Shown: positions 6,846-13,049 of the stretch, piece by piece
How the letters are laid out: each line of letters begins with the position of its first letter
Numbering within the stretch: the first letter of the stretch is position 1
DNA from: JBLIAZ01 sp047631875
GTDB taxonomy: Bacteria; Bacteroidota; Bacteroidia; Flavobacteriales_C; GCA-002722245
Direction: 5' to 3'
Length of the DNA stretch: 14,633 nt
Assembly (NCBI GenBank): GCA_047631875.1
Contig: JBLIAZ010000045.1
Location: forward strand, 1 to 14,633
Notes under the pieces: model-generated
Told to the model about the DNA's origin: nothing
The model's input: only the letters and a program-made list of their open reading frames with translations
The model's database searches: none
Position numbers and translations under genes: made by a program

Positions 6846-8033
6846 TCACTTAACCCCATTAAGAATCCTAGCCACAAAAACCCCCATACTGGCACAAGCT
6901 TGAATAAGGTACCCTCCTGTTGGAGCATTCCAATCCACCATCTCTCCAATACAATAATTACCAGGGAAGTCTACAAGTTCAAACATGGAATTCAAGCTCT
7001 TTGAGGACACCCCCCCTGTAGTAGAAATTGCTTCGTCAAGTGGACCAGCTGCCTTGATCAACAACGGGAAATTTTTAATTTTATGAGCCAATACCTTATG
7101 GTCTATGAACTCCTCTTTTGTAAGTAGCATCTTTAACATGTCAATCTGAACCGCGCCTAACTTCAAAGTGTTTTTTAACAACACTGTAGTGTTTAATTCA
7201 CTATTTGACAACTTGTTAAGCACTACTGACTCATCAAATTGTTTCTTTAAATCAATTTCAATTTTAGCTGATCTCCCATTAGATAATTGCTTTTGAATTT
7301 GGGGACCTAGTCCATATATTGCGTTACCTTCGATTCCAAATTCAGTAATTACAACTTCTCCCTTTTGAGTTGAACCGTCGCACGAAATTGTGATATTTTT
7401 AAGTGCTTCTCCTTCATTTTTTTGAACAAATTTTTCTGGCCATTCAATGTCATATGCACAATTGGAAGCACAAAGCGGAACCGTAGCTACTCCCTTTTTT
7501 GAAAACGTTTTTAACCACAAACCATCCGACCCTGTCACCTTCCAACTCCCCCCTCCCAATGCAAATATATTAAGGTCAGATTTCACCACTTCCTCCTCGT
7601 TAAAGACCAAATCATTCTCCTTGTTCCATCCATTAAATCGATGCTTAAATTTGAACTGAACGTTCTTCGATTTTAAATCTTTCGTGATCGCATCCAAAAC
7701 TGCAATAGGTTTAATCCCTTTGACGGGGAATATTCTTCCACTAGAACCTACAAACGTTTTGATTCCAATGTTTGACAACCAAGCAATCAAGTCTTCGTTA
7801 CTGAACCCCTTTAGAGCAGCCGTTAAAAAATCAGCAGGAGCGTACCTTTTGATGATTTCATCGACAGGTTCCGAGTGAGTCAAATTAAATCCACCATCAC
7901 CAGCTACCAAAAACTTTCGTCCCAGTGAACTGTTGGCTTCGTATATCGTTACTTCAAATTTTTCTGCGTCTAGAAAGGCAGCCAAGAACAAACTAGCCGT
8001 ACCTCCTCCTATTATTGATACTGATTTTTTCAT
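6846..8033 (-). CDS. FAD-dependent flavoprotein, TIGR03862/HI0933-like
   Basis: This 395-residue protein starts with a dinucleotide-binding fold (VSIIGGGTASLFLAAFL) followed by VTIYEANSSLGRKFLVAGDG and GFNLTHSE, the signature of the HI0933/YhiN-like flavoproteins. Later motifs agree: FALGGGSWKVTGSDG in the middle, ISTTGGVSSKSLN, and NYCIGEMVDWNAPTGGYLIQACASMG at the C-terminus, where the second FAD contact lies. The layout fits the TIGR03862 subfamily. The Rossmann motif reads GGGTAS rather than the usual GGGPAG, a mild deviation. The substrate is unknown for this subfamily. It lies 12 bases downstream of mgsA on the same strand and is probably cotranscribed from the mgsA promoter. ATG 8033 directly precedes the Rossmann strand, so the start is secure. 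Confidence 0.85.
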   Translation of the reverse strand: MKKSVSIIGGGTASLFLAAFLDAEKFEVTIYEANSSLGRKFLVAGDGGFNLTHSEPVDEIIKRYAPADFLTAALKGFSNEDLIAWLSNIGIKTFVGSSGRIFPVKGIKPIAVLDAITKDLKSKNVQFKFKHRFNGWNKENDLVFNEEEVVKSDLNIFALGGGSWKVTGSDGLWLKTFSKKGVATVPLCASNCAYDIEWPEKFVQKNEGEALKNITISCDGSTQKGEVVITEFGIEGNAIYGLGPQIQKQLSNGRSAKIEIDLKKQFDESVVLNKLSNSELNTTVLLKNTLKLGAVQIDMLKMLLTKEEFIDHKVLAHKIKNFPLLIKAAGPLDEAISTTGGVSSKSLNSMFELVDFPGNYCIGEMVDWNAPTGGYLIQACASMGVFVARILNGVK

Positions 8034-8045
8034 TTATTTCAAATA

Positions 8046-8492
8046 TTACTTTGGTATTGATCTCTCTTTATACGATTCAAAGTCTGGAATCGTTCTTTCG
8101 TATTCATTGTTAAAATTAGGCGAACTGATTAAAAAATCGGCAGTAGCTTCATTGCACGCCACAGGTATGTTCCATACTGAGGAAAGCCTAATTAATGCCT
8201 TTACATCCGAGTCGTGTGGCATGGCCTCTAGTGGATCCAAAAAGAAAATAAGCATGTCGATTTCGCCCTCCGCTATCTTTGCTCCAATTTGCTGGTCACC
8301 ACCCAAAGGACCACTATGCAGCAGTTTGACATCAAGACCAATTTCTCTGATGATTGTTTTTCCTGTAGTACCGGTAGCATAAAAGGCATGTTTTTGAACA
8401 GCATCCAAGTTTCTTTTAAGCCATTCAATGAGCAAGAACTTTTTGTTATCGTGAGCCACAAGGGCAATTGTTTTCTTTGAATTTACTTTCAT
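8046..8492 (-). CDS. mgsA: Methylglyoxal synthase
   Basis: This 148-residue enzyme converts dihydroxyacetone phosphate to methylglyoxal and phosphate, a bypass of lower glycolysis used under phosphate limitation or sugar phosphate stress. Family motifs are all present: IALVAHDNKK at the N-terminus, ATGTTGKTI in the phosphate-binding loop, GPLGGDQQIGA with the catalytic Asp66 (Asp71 in E. coli), and FFLDPLEAMPHDSDVKAL with His93 and Asp96 (His98 and Asp101 in E. coli). NIPVACNEATADFLI follows as in characterised enzymes. The length matches the family (about 150). It is the first gene of a two-gene minus-strand unit with the flavoprotein. An exact promoter consensus lies just upstream. Confidence 0.95.
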   Translation of the reverse strand: MKVNSKKTIALVAHDNKKFLLIEWLKRNLDAVQKHAFYATGTTGKTIIREIGLDVKLLHSGPLGGDQQIGAKIAEGEIDMLIFFLDPLEAMPHDSDVKALIRLSSVWNIPVACNEATADFLISSPNFNNEYERTIPDFESYKERSIPK

Positions 8493-8520
8493 GTAACCTG
8501 CTTTAATGCGCGAATTTCAC

Positions 8521-8553
8521 CAAATATATTGTTTTACTGACATTTTTCCCAAA
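8521..8553 (-). promoter_or_regulatory. mgsA promoter (Bacteroidota type)
   Basis: On the minus strand TTTG (8550-8553) is followed after 21 bases by TATATTTG (8521-8528), an exact TAnnTTTG -7 element. The -7 element ends 28 bases before the mgsA ATG, giving a short leader. Confidence 0.6.
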
Positions 8554-8590
8554 GGCGATTAAATTTCATGAATCAATCTTTTAAAAACCC

Positions 8591-8621
8591 TTGTCCGTAT
8601 TGATTCTATTTACTAGTTTTG
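8591..8621 (+). promoter_or_regulatory. tRNA-Ser promoter (Bacteroidota type)
   Basis: TTG at 8591-8593 is followed after 20 bases by TAGTTTTG (8614-8621), an exact TAnnTTTG element. The tRNA begins 40 bases further on, as expected for a short processed leader. Confidence 0.65.
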
Positions 8622-8661
8622 TGCTCCTTCTCAACTAATAACTGAGGAGGAATTGCTTAAA

Positions 8662-8748
8662 GGAGACGTGGGAGAGTGGCTGAATCCACCAGTTTGCTAA
8701 ACTGACGTACGGGCAACTGTACCGGGGGTTCGAATCCCCCCGTCTCCG
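8662..8748 (+). tRNA. tRNA-Ser(GCU)
   Basis: An 87-base tRNA decoding AGC/AGU serine codons. The acceptor arms GGAGACG (8662-8668) and CGTCTCC (8741-8747) pair perfectly, with G as discriminator. The anticodon arm is CAGT-TTGCTAA-ACTG with anticodon GCT. A long variable arm (GTAC...GTAC stem) marks it as class II, as for serine. The T arm is GGGGG-TTCGAAT-CCCCC. The 3' CCA is not fully encoded (the genome reads G then CA). It has its own promoter and terminator. Confidence 0.97.
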
Positions 8749-8754
8749 CAGAAT

Positions 8755-8796
8755 AAAACCCGAAACAACTGTTAATCAGTAGTTTCGGGTTTTTTA
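8755..8796 (+). terminator. Strong rho-independent terminator of tRNA-Ser
   Basis: AAAACCCGAAAC and GTTTCGGGTTTT pair perfectly, and ACTG/CAGT extends the stem inside, closing a TTAAT loop. A T6 run follows. It starts 7 bases after the tRNA. Confidence 0.9.
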
Positions 8797-8805
8797 TTAC
8801 TCAAT

Positions 8806-8826
8806 TGTCCCACATCTGTCCCACAT
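8806..8826. repeat. Tandem decamer TGTCCCACAT x2
   Basis: TGTCCCACAT occurs at 8806-8815 and again at 8817-8826, separated by one C (period 11, one helical turn). It sits immediately past the tRNA terminator at the start of the accessory-looking region. Such phased repeats can be recombinase or regulator binding sites; this use is inferred. Confidence 0.6.
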
Positions 8827-8864
8827 GTTAATAAGTTTTGGGAATGAAGGGAGGTTCAGTCAGA

Positions 8865-8882
8865 TTCGATTTTAAAATCGAA
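8865..8882. repeat. Perfect 18-bp palindrome
   Basis: TTCGATTTTAAAATCGAA is its own reverse complement over all 18 bases and has no spacer. It is more like a dimer binding site than a transcript hairpin. The 8827-9071 stretch around it holds no gene I can support. Confidence 0.6.
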
Positions 8883-9071
8883 CTAGATATTTATTATATT
8901 TAGAAATCAAGTAACAGCACATTTACATTTTACAGCAATGTCATCGTGCGACTAAAGAAATTAGAAATGAACATAGTTCCCGAATTAATGAACACCAACC
9001 ACAGATCCAAAGTCATCCTGATTCGATTTTTACTGACTATGAATGGCATATTGTTCAAGGGTATTTTATTG

Positions 9072-9191
9072 CTAAAGGAGGTGAGCAATATTTGGATCAA
9101 GCCAACTATCGGGGACTTCTTTATTCTCTTCTTGAGCAAAACCGGTGGAAAGAACCAATGCGAATAGTAATGTTGAAACTATGTTTTTCAT
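9072..9191 (-). CDS. Short secreted peptide or truncated secreted protein
   Basis: A 39-codon minus-strand frame reads MKNIVSTLLFALVLSTGFAQ then EENKEVPDSWLDPNIAHLL and stops at TAG. Residues 1-19 form a clear Sec signal peptide with a cleavage site before Gln20, leaving a 20-residue mature peptide. It begins 23 bases after the stop of the upstream lipoprotein gene (9215-9709), so the two look like one operon. The first 11 codons recur in the upstream copy of the tandem duplication (ATG 9743), where the differences are one Lys/Asn change and one silent CTA/TTA change, which supports real coding. Whether it is a complete small peptide or a gene cut by a stop or deletion cannot be told; no other frame downstream continues convincingly. 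I do not recognise it. Confidence 0.45.
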   Translation of the reverse strand: MKNIVSTLLFALVLSTGFAQEENKEVPDSWLDPNIAHLL

Positions 9192-9214
9192 GTTTTGACC
9201 TTCAATTAAATGTT

Positions 9215-9709
9215 TTACTTTATAAAGTCGTTGGTACTGTCTGGTTTAGGGGAATATTGATAAAAATGATAAAGTCTGTCAATTATTTTATATTCCGTTT
9301 TTTTACCCTTTTTTAACCGATAGCTTTCGGTCATTTGGAAAGTTGTATCGTTTAGGATCATTCCTTCTTTAGTATATGAATACAACTGTCCTCCTCCAGG
9401 ACTAGCTAGCATTTCTAGCTTTATTGTTTGATTATTAATTTCAAACAGTCCCCAACTATCTTCATCATCCCGCGGAAAAAAATTATCATCGTTGAGAGAA
9501 TCTCCTCTCCCCAATTCTCTGACAATTCCGTTTGTGTAAAGCGAATATCTAAAGCTCCTTCCATCTGCGGTATAATAATAGAACCCATTAAATATCAATG
9601 CATTGCCAACATAATCTTTCTTTTGAATGTTGAAGTCGTCATCAGGACAGAATATTCTCTTGCATGCCACAATGGATACTATTGTTACAAATAATATTAT
9701 TTTTTTCAT
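9215..9709 (-). CDS. Lipoprotein, duplicated copy 1 (candidate immunity protein)
   Basis: A 164-residue lipoprotein with signal peptide MKKIILFVTIVSIVAC, lipobox IVAC and lipidated Cys16. After it comes KRIFCPDDDF, an acidic stretch near the N-terminus that may favour surface export. The rest is a globular, beta-looking domain: YVGNALIFNGFYYY, SFRYSLYTNGIVRELG, SWGLFEINNQTIKLEML, then ILNDTTFQMTESYRLKKG and QYSPKPDSTNDFIK at the C-terminus. It is about half identical to the neighbouring 164-residue copy, with the last 45 residues much better conserved than the middle. I do not recognise a named domain. Its place behind an Rhs toxin tip suggests an immunity protein, which is inference from context only. 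Its start lies right at the duplication junction, so it uses sequence of the truncated peptide gene as leader. Confidence 0.7.
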   Translation of the reverse strand: MKKIILFVTIVSIVACKRIFCPDDDFNIQKKDYVGNALIFNGFYYYTADGRSFRYSLYTNGIVRELGRGDSLNDDNFFPRDDEDSWGLFEINNQTIKLEMLASPGGGQLYSYTKEGMILNDTTFQMTESYRLKKGKKTEYKIIDRLYHFYQYSPKPDSTNDFIK

Positions 9710-9710
9710 A

Positions 9711-9743
9711 TGCGAATAATAATGTTGAAACTATTTTTTTCAT
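9711..9743 (-). pseudogene. Truncated copy of the secreted-peptide gene
   Basis: ATG 9743 starts MKKIVSTLLFA, matching the first 11 codons of the gene at 9072-9191 except Lys3 for Asn3. After codon 11 the duplication junction fuses it to the start of the lipoprotein gene in another frame (continuing YEKNNII...), so it cannot make the same product. It may still be translated as a short leader overlapping the lipoprotein start. Confidence 0.6.
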
Positions 9744-9766
9744 GTTGTTATCTTCAATTAAATATT

Positions 9767-10261
9767 TTATTTTATAAAGTCGTTTGTACTGTCAGGTTTA
9801 GGCGAGTATTGGCGAAAATGGTAAATCTCATCAAGTATTTGATATTCAGTTTTCTCCCCTTTTTTTAACCGATAGCTTTCTGTCAATTGGAAGGTCGTAT
9901 CATTAAGAATAACTCCTATGTTTGTATACACTAACCTTTGTCCGCCACTACTACTCCCAACCATTTCTATTTTTATTCTGTTGCTTTCTCCTTCAAATAA
10001 CCACCAATTGCTTTCGTGATTTCCAGATAAAAAATTTGAATCATCAAAATCTTCACTTACTCCTAACTGTCTAATAATTCCGCTCCCGTAGAGACAATAC
10101 CTTAAATACACTTGCCCATCGTATTTATAATAATATCCATCTAATTTGATTTCATCTCCAATATAATCATGTTTTTCTATTGAAAATTCATCATCTGGAG
10201 AAAATATCTTACTACAAGAATACAGCGACAATAGAGTAATAAATATTAATATGTTTTTCAT
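9767..10261 (-). CDS. Lipoprotein, duplicated copy 2 (candidate immunity protein)
   Basis: A 164-residue paralogue of the protein at 9215-9709. The start chosen is ATG 10261, which gives the signal peptide MKNILIFITLLSLYSC (lipobox LYSC, Cys16) and exactly the same length as the paralogue. A longer frame from 10303 overlaps the Rhs 3' end and would bury the signal peptide. The mature part begins SKIFSPDDEF. The core differs strongly from copy 1 (YYKYDGQVYLRYCLYGSGII, NWWLFEGESNRIKIEM) while the tail ILNDTTFQLTESYRLKKG...QYSPKPDSTNDFIK is almost identical. The gene starts 10 bases after the Rhs stop, the spacing of a toxin-immunity pair. The immunity role is inferred. Confidence 0.75.
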   Translation of the reverse strand: MKNILIFITLLSLYSCSKIFSPDDEFSIEKHDYIGDEIKLDGYYYKYDGQVYLRYCLYGSGIIRQLGVSEDFDDSNFLSGNHESNWWLFEGESNRIKIEMVGSSSGGQRLVYTNIGVILNDTTFQLTESYRLKKGEKTEYQILDEIYHFRQYSPKPDSTNDFIK

Positions 10262-10271
10262 AAAATGCTTC

Positions 10272-11693
10272 TTACCATAAATTAGAACCTGTTCCCGTAC
10301 CAAAGTAATAAAAAGTTTCGGATGGAGTATCCAATACTTTTATATGTTTACTTCCTCCTTTCATAGCCCAATCATGGGCAAATTGGTTTTGTATTCTATG
10401 TCTAATCAATTCAGAATTTCCACCGATTTTTCCCACACCATCAATACCAAAATACAATATTCCAGCTCTGTAATCATTAATATTCCCTCCATAATAAACA
10501 GATTTCTCTTCACTCCTACCTGTTCCATCCTCCAAATACAGCAATCTATCTTGACCATCTTGATCTGGATCACCTGTAAATATGTTAAATCCAGAATTAA
10601 ATATTCCTGCAAATGTACCCTCTAAAGCTGCCGATCGATATCTATCACCCTGATCTCCTAAAAATGAACCTTGATAGTCATTTTCGTATGCTATATTGTT
10701 GAGTACGCCTCCAACTCTAAATTTTGCTGTGGACTGACTGGTATTTGTTCCATCAATAGCTTTACTAGTATAATTAAAGGTTGACACTGAGAACACCCCT
10801 CCTACAGTAGTCTCAACACCCCAAAAACTTGAAGTCCCATCTATCCCTCCTCCATAACCATCGCTGTAGCTAGTACGACCGTAGTGCCACCTAACACTAA
10901 CAGGAAAATATTTAGGCGCCCCAACAGACAATTCAAACCCTATACGTCTGCCTTCACTTCCAAAACCTGCTTGAAATTGCACTGCTATCGGAGACCAGAA
11001 CTTTTGAAGCTCATACCCAACATCGGTAGTGAAAAGAAAGTAACCTACTACTAATGAAGTAACTACAAAATCTCCACTTGGGTCTGTATACTTTAGTGGA
11101 TTATTCCAAACATAACTGTACCTGTTATAACTTTGACTATTGGTGGGGTTTTGGACGAAATTATCAGGACTAAGCACCCTACCAATTACAGGATCATACA
11201 TCCTGCCGTTCATGTTAATTAAACTGAATTCTGGCAAGTATTCATGTCCAGTGTAAGCTCTTAACCAGGAAGGAGTATTCGGGATAGCTGTATACGTCCA
11301 ATTATTAGGATTTCTTTTTCGGCCCCAGGCATCAAAACTTTGTGCTGCAACGACTGTCCCAACATCATCGGTTAAAATTAATGGTGACCCCAAATGATCT
11401 TTATAATTATAGAAAAACTCTCCTACTCCATTTTCTATCACATAAATGATGTTGTTTTCACCACATGGTATGTAATGCATTTCTTTTACTGTGGTTCCTT
11501 CTACTTCTTTTTTATACCCAGAACCAAAATATTTAGTCCGTACAGTTTCACCAAGTGTTTTAAATACGGTTTTTATACGCTCCTTACTAGCACCGTAGGA
11601 AAAGACTAACTCATGATCTCCTTCTGTGATGTTCTCTGTTTTGTTAAAAGGCGTATAGGTTATGTCTTGCTGCAATAAAGAAATTGGTTCCAT
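10272..11693 (-). CDS. Rhs core with C-terminal type-23-like toxin tip (orphan fragment)
   Basis: From ATG 11693 this frame encodes 473 residues of the 3' part of an Rhs protein. The Rhs-associated core is canonical: YKDHLGSPLILTDD (98-110), FDAWGRKRNP, INMNGRMYDPVIGRVLSPD (159-177), SQSYNRYSYVWNNPLKYTDP and ending SGD at 208. Residues 209-473 are the variable tip, which I read as the polymorphic toxin type 23 (Ntox23-like) family on the basis of the segments NINDYRAGILYFG, NSELIRHRIQNQFAHDW and the terminal YFGTGTGSNLW. That family is a predicted toxin of interbacterial competition. The frame upstream is open but carries a TAG at 11763-11765, and the gene's 5' end is missing, so the full-length secreted protein is not encoded here. 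Translation from 11693 alone is possible but unproven. Two lipoprotein genes follow on the same strand. Confidence 0.75.
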   Translation of the reverse strand: MEPISLLQQDITYTPFNKTENITEGDHELVFSYGASKERIKTVFKTLGETVRTKYFGSGYKKEVEGTTVKEMHYIPCGENNIIYVIENGVGEFFYNYKDHLGSPLILTDDVGTVVAAQSFDAWGRKRNPNNWTYTAIPNTPSWLRAYTGHEYLPEFSLINMNGRMYDPVIGRVLSPDNFVQNPTNSQSYNRYSYVWNNPLKYTDPSGDFVVTSLVVGYFLFTTDVGYELQKFWSPIAVQFQAGFGSEGRRIGFELSVGAPKYFPVSVRWHYGRTSYSDGYGGGIDGTSSFWGVETTVGGVFSVSTFNYTSKAIDGTNTSQSTAKFRVGGVLNNIAYENDYQGSFLGDQGDRYRSAALEGTFAGIFNSGFNIFTGDPDQDGQDRLLYLEDGTGRSEEKSVYYGGNINDYRAGILYFGIDGVGKIGGNSELIRHRIQNQFAHDWAMKGGSKHIKVLDTPSETFYYFGTGTGSNLW

Positions 11694-12044
11694 TCCGGTT
11701 TCAGCGGTGATTTCTGCTACAGCATTTATCTTATTGGCATCATATACGTATGTCCCAATGTCCTATTTTTTAGTAATATTTCCATTCCCTGCATATTCTA
11801 CTGTTGTCGCAGGACGAGTTCCAGCGAATGTAGATGTATAATAATTATTTAACCTATTTGAAAGGTCATAAGAAAATGTTTCGGTCATTCGAGCAAGGTG
11901 GTCCGTTCTTGATATTAAATTCCCATTTCCCGTATTAAACACGTAAGATAAATCTTGAACATTTCCAGAAATCGAAGTTTCTGGAACCCCAAACCTTGTG
12001 TAAGTATTATTATAAGTGTTTTTAATCTGAATTGAGTAACACTA
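11694..12044 (-). pseudogene. Upstream part of the Rhs gene, with nonsense codon
   Basis: In the same frame as the Rhs core, codons from 12041 down encode Rhs/YD-repeat sequence: YNNTYTRFGVPETS, YVFNTGNGNLISRTDH, SYDLSNRLNNYYTST, VEYAGNGNITKK, then TAG at 11763-11765, then DIGTYVYDANKINAVAEIT. The alternating GNGNLISR, YDLSNRL and YVYDANKI are typical repeat units and continue smoothly across the TAG, so the stop is a nonsense mutation (or readthrough site), not a gene boundary. Upstream a second in-frame TAG at 12042-12044 coincides with loss of the repeat pattern, so most of the usual multi-kilobase Rhs shell is deleted. Confidence 0.75.
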
Positions 12045-12088
12045 GAGAATAAGGCAATAAGTATCATTAAAGTAATTTCAGTCCTCAC
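12029..12088 (-). other. Signal-peptide-like frame abutting the Rhs remnant
   Basis: In a different minus-strand frame, GTG 12088 would start MRTEITLMILIALFSSVTQF, which looks like a Sec signal peptide. It runs into the Rhs sequence out of frame near 12030. It may be the original 5' end of the Rhs gene joined to its 3' part by an internal deletion, or a coincidence. Confidence 0.25.
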
Positions 12089-12118
12089 AAAATCTCTACT
12101 ACATGAATACACCCTTCT

Positions 12119-12147
12119 TTTGTACACAAAAAAATACCGTATCATTG
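12119..12147 (+). promoter_or_regulatory. Candidate promoter of the SRPBCC gene
   Basis: TTTG (12119-12122) and TATCATTG (12140-12147, one mismatch to TAnnTTTG) are separated by 17 bases, a little short. The -7 element ends 19 bases before the ATG at 12167. Confidence 0.3.
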
Positions 12148-12166
12148 TAAAACAAACCAGCAACAC

Positions 12167-12559
12167 ATGCATTTCACAACAACCTCCACCATCCCTGCTT
12201 CCCCTCAAGAAATATACGAGGCTTGGCTGAGCTCCAAAGGACACACTCAAATGACAGGAGGAGCAGCTACTGCATCCAACAAAGTTGGTGGCAAATTCAG
12301 AGCTTGGGATGGATACATTACAGGAAAAAACATTGCCCTTGAACCAAACTCAAGCATAAAGCAATCCTGGAGAACGTCAGAGTTTCAAAACTCGGAAGAA
12401 GATTCGCTTGTCGAAATACGATTGATTGAAAATGGCATCAATACAATTTTAACACTCACCCACACCAACCTTCCTGAACATGGGGAACAATACAAAAATG
12501 GCTGGGAAGAACATTATTTTCAACCAATGAAGGAATATTTTGGAAAAAAAACGACTTGA
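12167..12559 (+). CDS. SRPBCC-domain protein (AHSA1/START-like)
   Basis: This 130-residue cytoplasmic protein reads as one SRPBCC fold: TSTIPASPQEIYEAWLSSKGHTQMTGG at the N-terminus is the usual start of AHSA1-like proteins, followed by VGGKFRAWDGYITGKNIALE, KQSWRTSEF, SLVEIRLIENGINTILTLTH, and a C-terminal helix NGWEEHYFQPMKEYFGK. Members bind hydrophobic ligands or, in eukaryotes, co-regulate Hsp90; bacterial homologues of this size are mostly uncharacterised. It is complete and stands alone between the Rhs remnant (divergent) and the IS3 remnant (convergent). ATG 12167 is the only start preceding the first strand. Confidence 0.85.
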   Translation: MHFTTTSTIPASPQEIYEAWLSSKGHTQMTGGAATASNKVGGKFRAWDGYITGKNIALEPNSSIKQSWRTSEFQNSEEDSLVEIRLIENGINTILTLTHTNLPEHGEQYKNGWEEHYFQPMKEYFGKKTT

Positions 12560-12568
12560 TAGTAACAT

Positions 12569-12733
12569 CTATTCAATTTGAATAAAATGGCTCACAGGAA
12601 ACTTCTTCCATCTAGAATAACAGCCGCTATTGATTTCCATAACTCGACACATCTTTTCAACTGAAAAATAATCCCTGTGGTTCTCAATGAATTTATATTT
12701 TTTCAATCGTTCTTGGAAATGCTTTGCATTCAT
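12569..12733 (-). pseudogene. IS3-family OrfB transposase, 5' fragment
   Basis: The 54-codon frame from ATG 12733 reads MNAKHFQERLKKYKFIENHR then DYFSVEKMCRVMEINSGCYS and RWKKFPVS. The order FIxxHRxxYxVxxMCRVMxxxxxxYxxW is the start of IS3 OrfB, just before the DDE catalytic domain. Homology ends after RWKKFPVS and a stop follows at 12569-12571, so the catalytic core is gone. It lies behind OrfA on the same strand as in intact IS3 copies. Confidence 0.8.
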
Positions 12734-12763
12734 GAATACCAATCAAAATTAACATGAAATGAA

Positions 12764-13049
12764 CTAAAAGATGCTCACCGCCTTTTTTAAGATGTCACAT
12801 TCTTCTTTTAGGTCTTTATTTTCTCTTCTCAAACGCTTTAACTCTTCTCGTTCAGGGTCTAGAATCCCTGTAGACTTTCCAACTCCCGGAAAAACATCTC
12901 CTTTGCCTTCTCGAGTAAAGTATTCTTTTCTCCAACGACAAAGCAATGCTACGCTTATTCCTAAGCGGATGGCTACATCTTGAATACTGTCTGATTTTTC
13001 ACTCAAATGAACTGCTTTGAGTTTAAAGTCTTTGCTAAATTTTGTTCAT
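12764..13049 (-). pseudogene. IS3-family OrfA, frame broken near its start
   Basis: The frame ending at 12764 encodes KFSKDFKLKAVHLSEKSD, then a helix-turn-helix (SIQDVAIRLGISVALLCRWR) and a leucine-zipper tail (REELKRLRRENKDLKEECDI, LKKAVSIF), the standard layout of IS3 OrfA, the DNA-binding half of the transposase. The expected ATG (13049, MNK) is in a different frame from KFSKD because of one extra A in an A4 run, so the normal start is lost; TTG 13006 would only give a shorter 80-residue product lacking the first residues. With OrfB truncated, the element cannot transpose by itself. Confidence 0.8.

Larger units (their letters stand above)
9159..10262. repeat. Tandem duplication of a 552-bp unit
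   Basis: Unit 9159-9710 and unit 9711-10262 are the same length without net insertions or deletions. Each holds a 164-codon lipoprotein gene, the 23-base spacer behind it and the first 11 codons of the secreted-peptide gene. At the inner junction, codon 11 (GCA) of the peptide copy runs straight into TATG, the start of the second lipoprotein gene. GCAT occurs at both original boundaries and may be the microhomology used. Divergence is moderate, greatest in the middle of the genes, so the duplication is not very recent. Confidence 0.85.

Noticed and set aside
6714..7004. 96-codon plus-strand frame
   Set aside because: It starts in the repeat-rich spacer and overlaps the C-terminal part of the flavoprotein gene antisense; composition is not protein-like.
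8806..8826. Start of a CRISPR array
   Set aside because: Only two copies of a 10-base repeat with a 1-base spacer, so not a CRISPR array. None is present elsewhere in the window.
8915..9316. A plus-strand open frame without ATG (includes a TTG-started 74-codon part), with protein-like composition
   Set aside because: It is antisense to the signal peptide frame at 9072-9191 and to the 3' end of lipoprotein copy 1. It has no normal start, and its last third merely reads the antisense of the duplicated unit.
10262..10303. Longer start for lipoprotein copy 2 (178 residues)
   Set aside because: It overlaps the end of the Rhs gene and would put 14 residues ahead of a clear lipoprotein signal peptide. 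ATG 10261 gives exactly the paralogue's length.
12042..12130. Similarity of ACTACATGAATAC to the start of lipoprotein copy 2
   Set aside because: Only about 14 bases agree and the flanks do not, so a third decayed lipoprotein copy is not supported.
11915..12250. 111-codon minus-strand frame
   Set aside because: It overlaps the SRPBCC gene and Rhs repeats out of frame. Only its middle (signal-peptide-like part) is worth attention and is listed separately.
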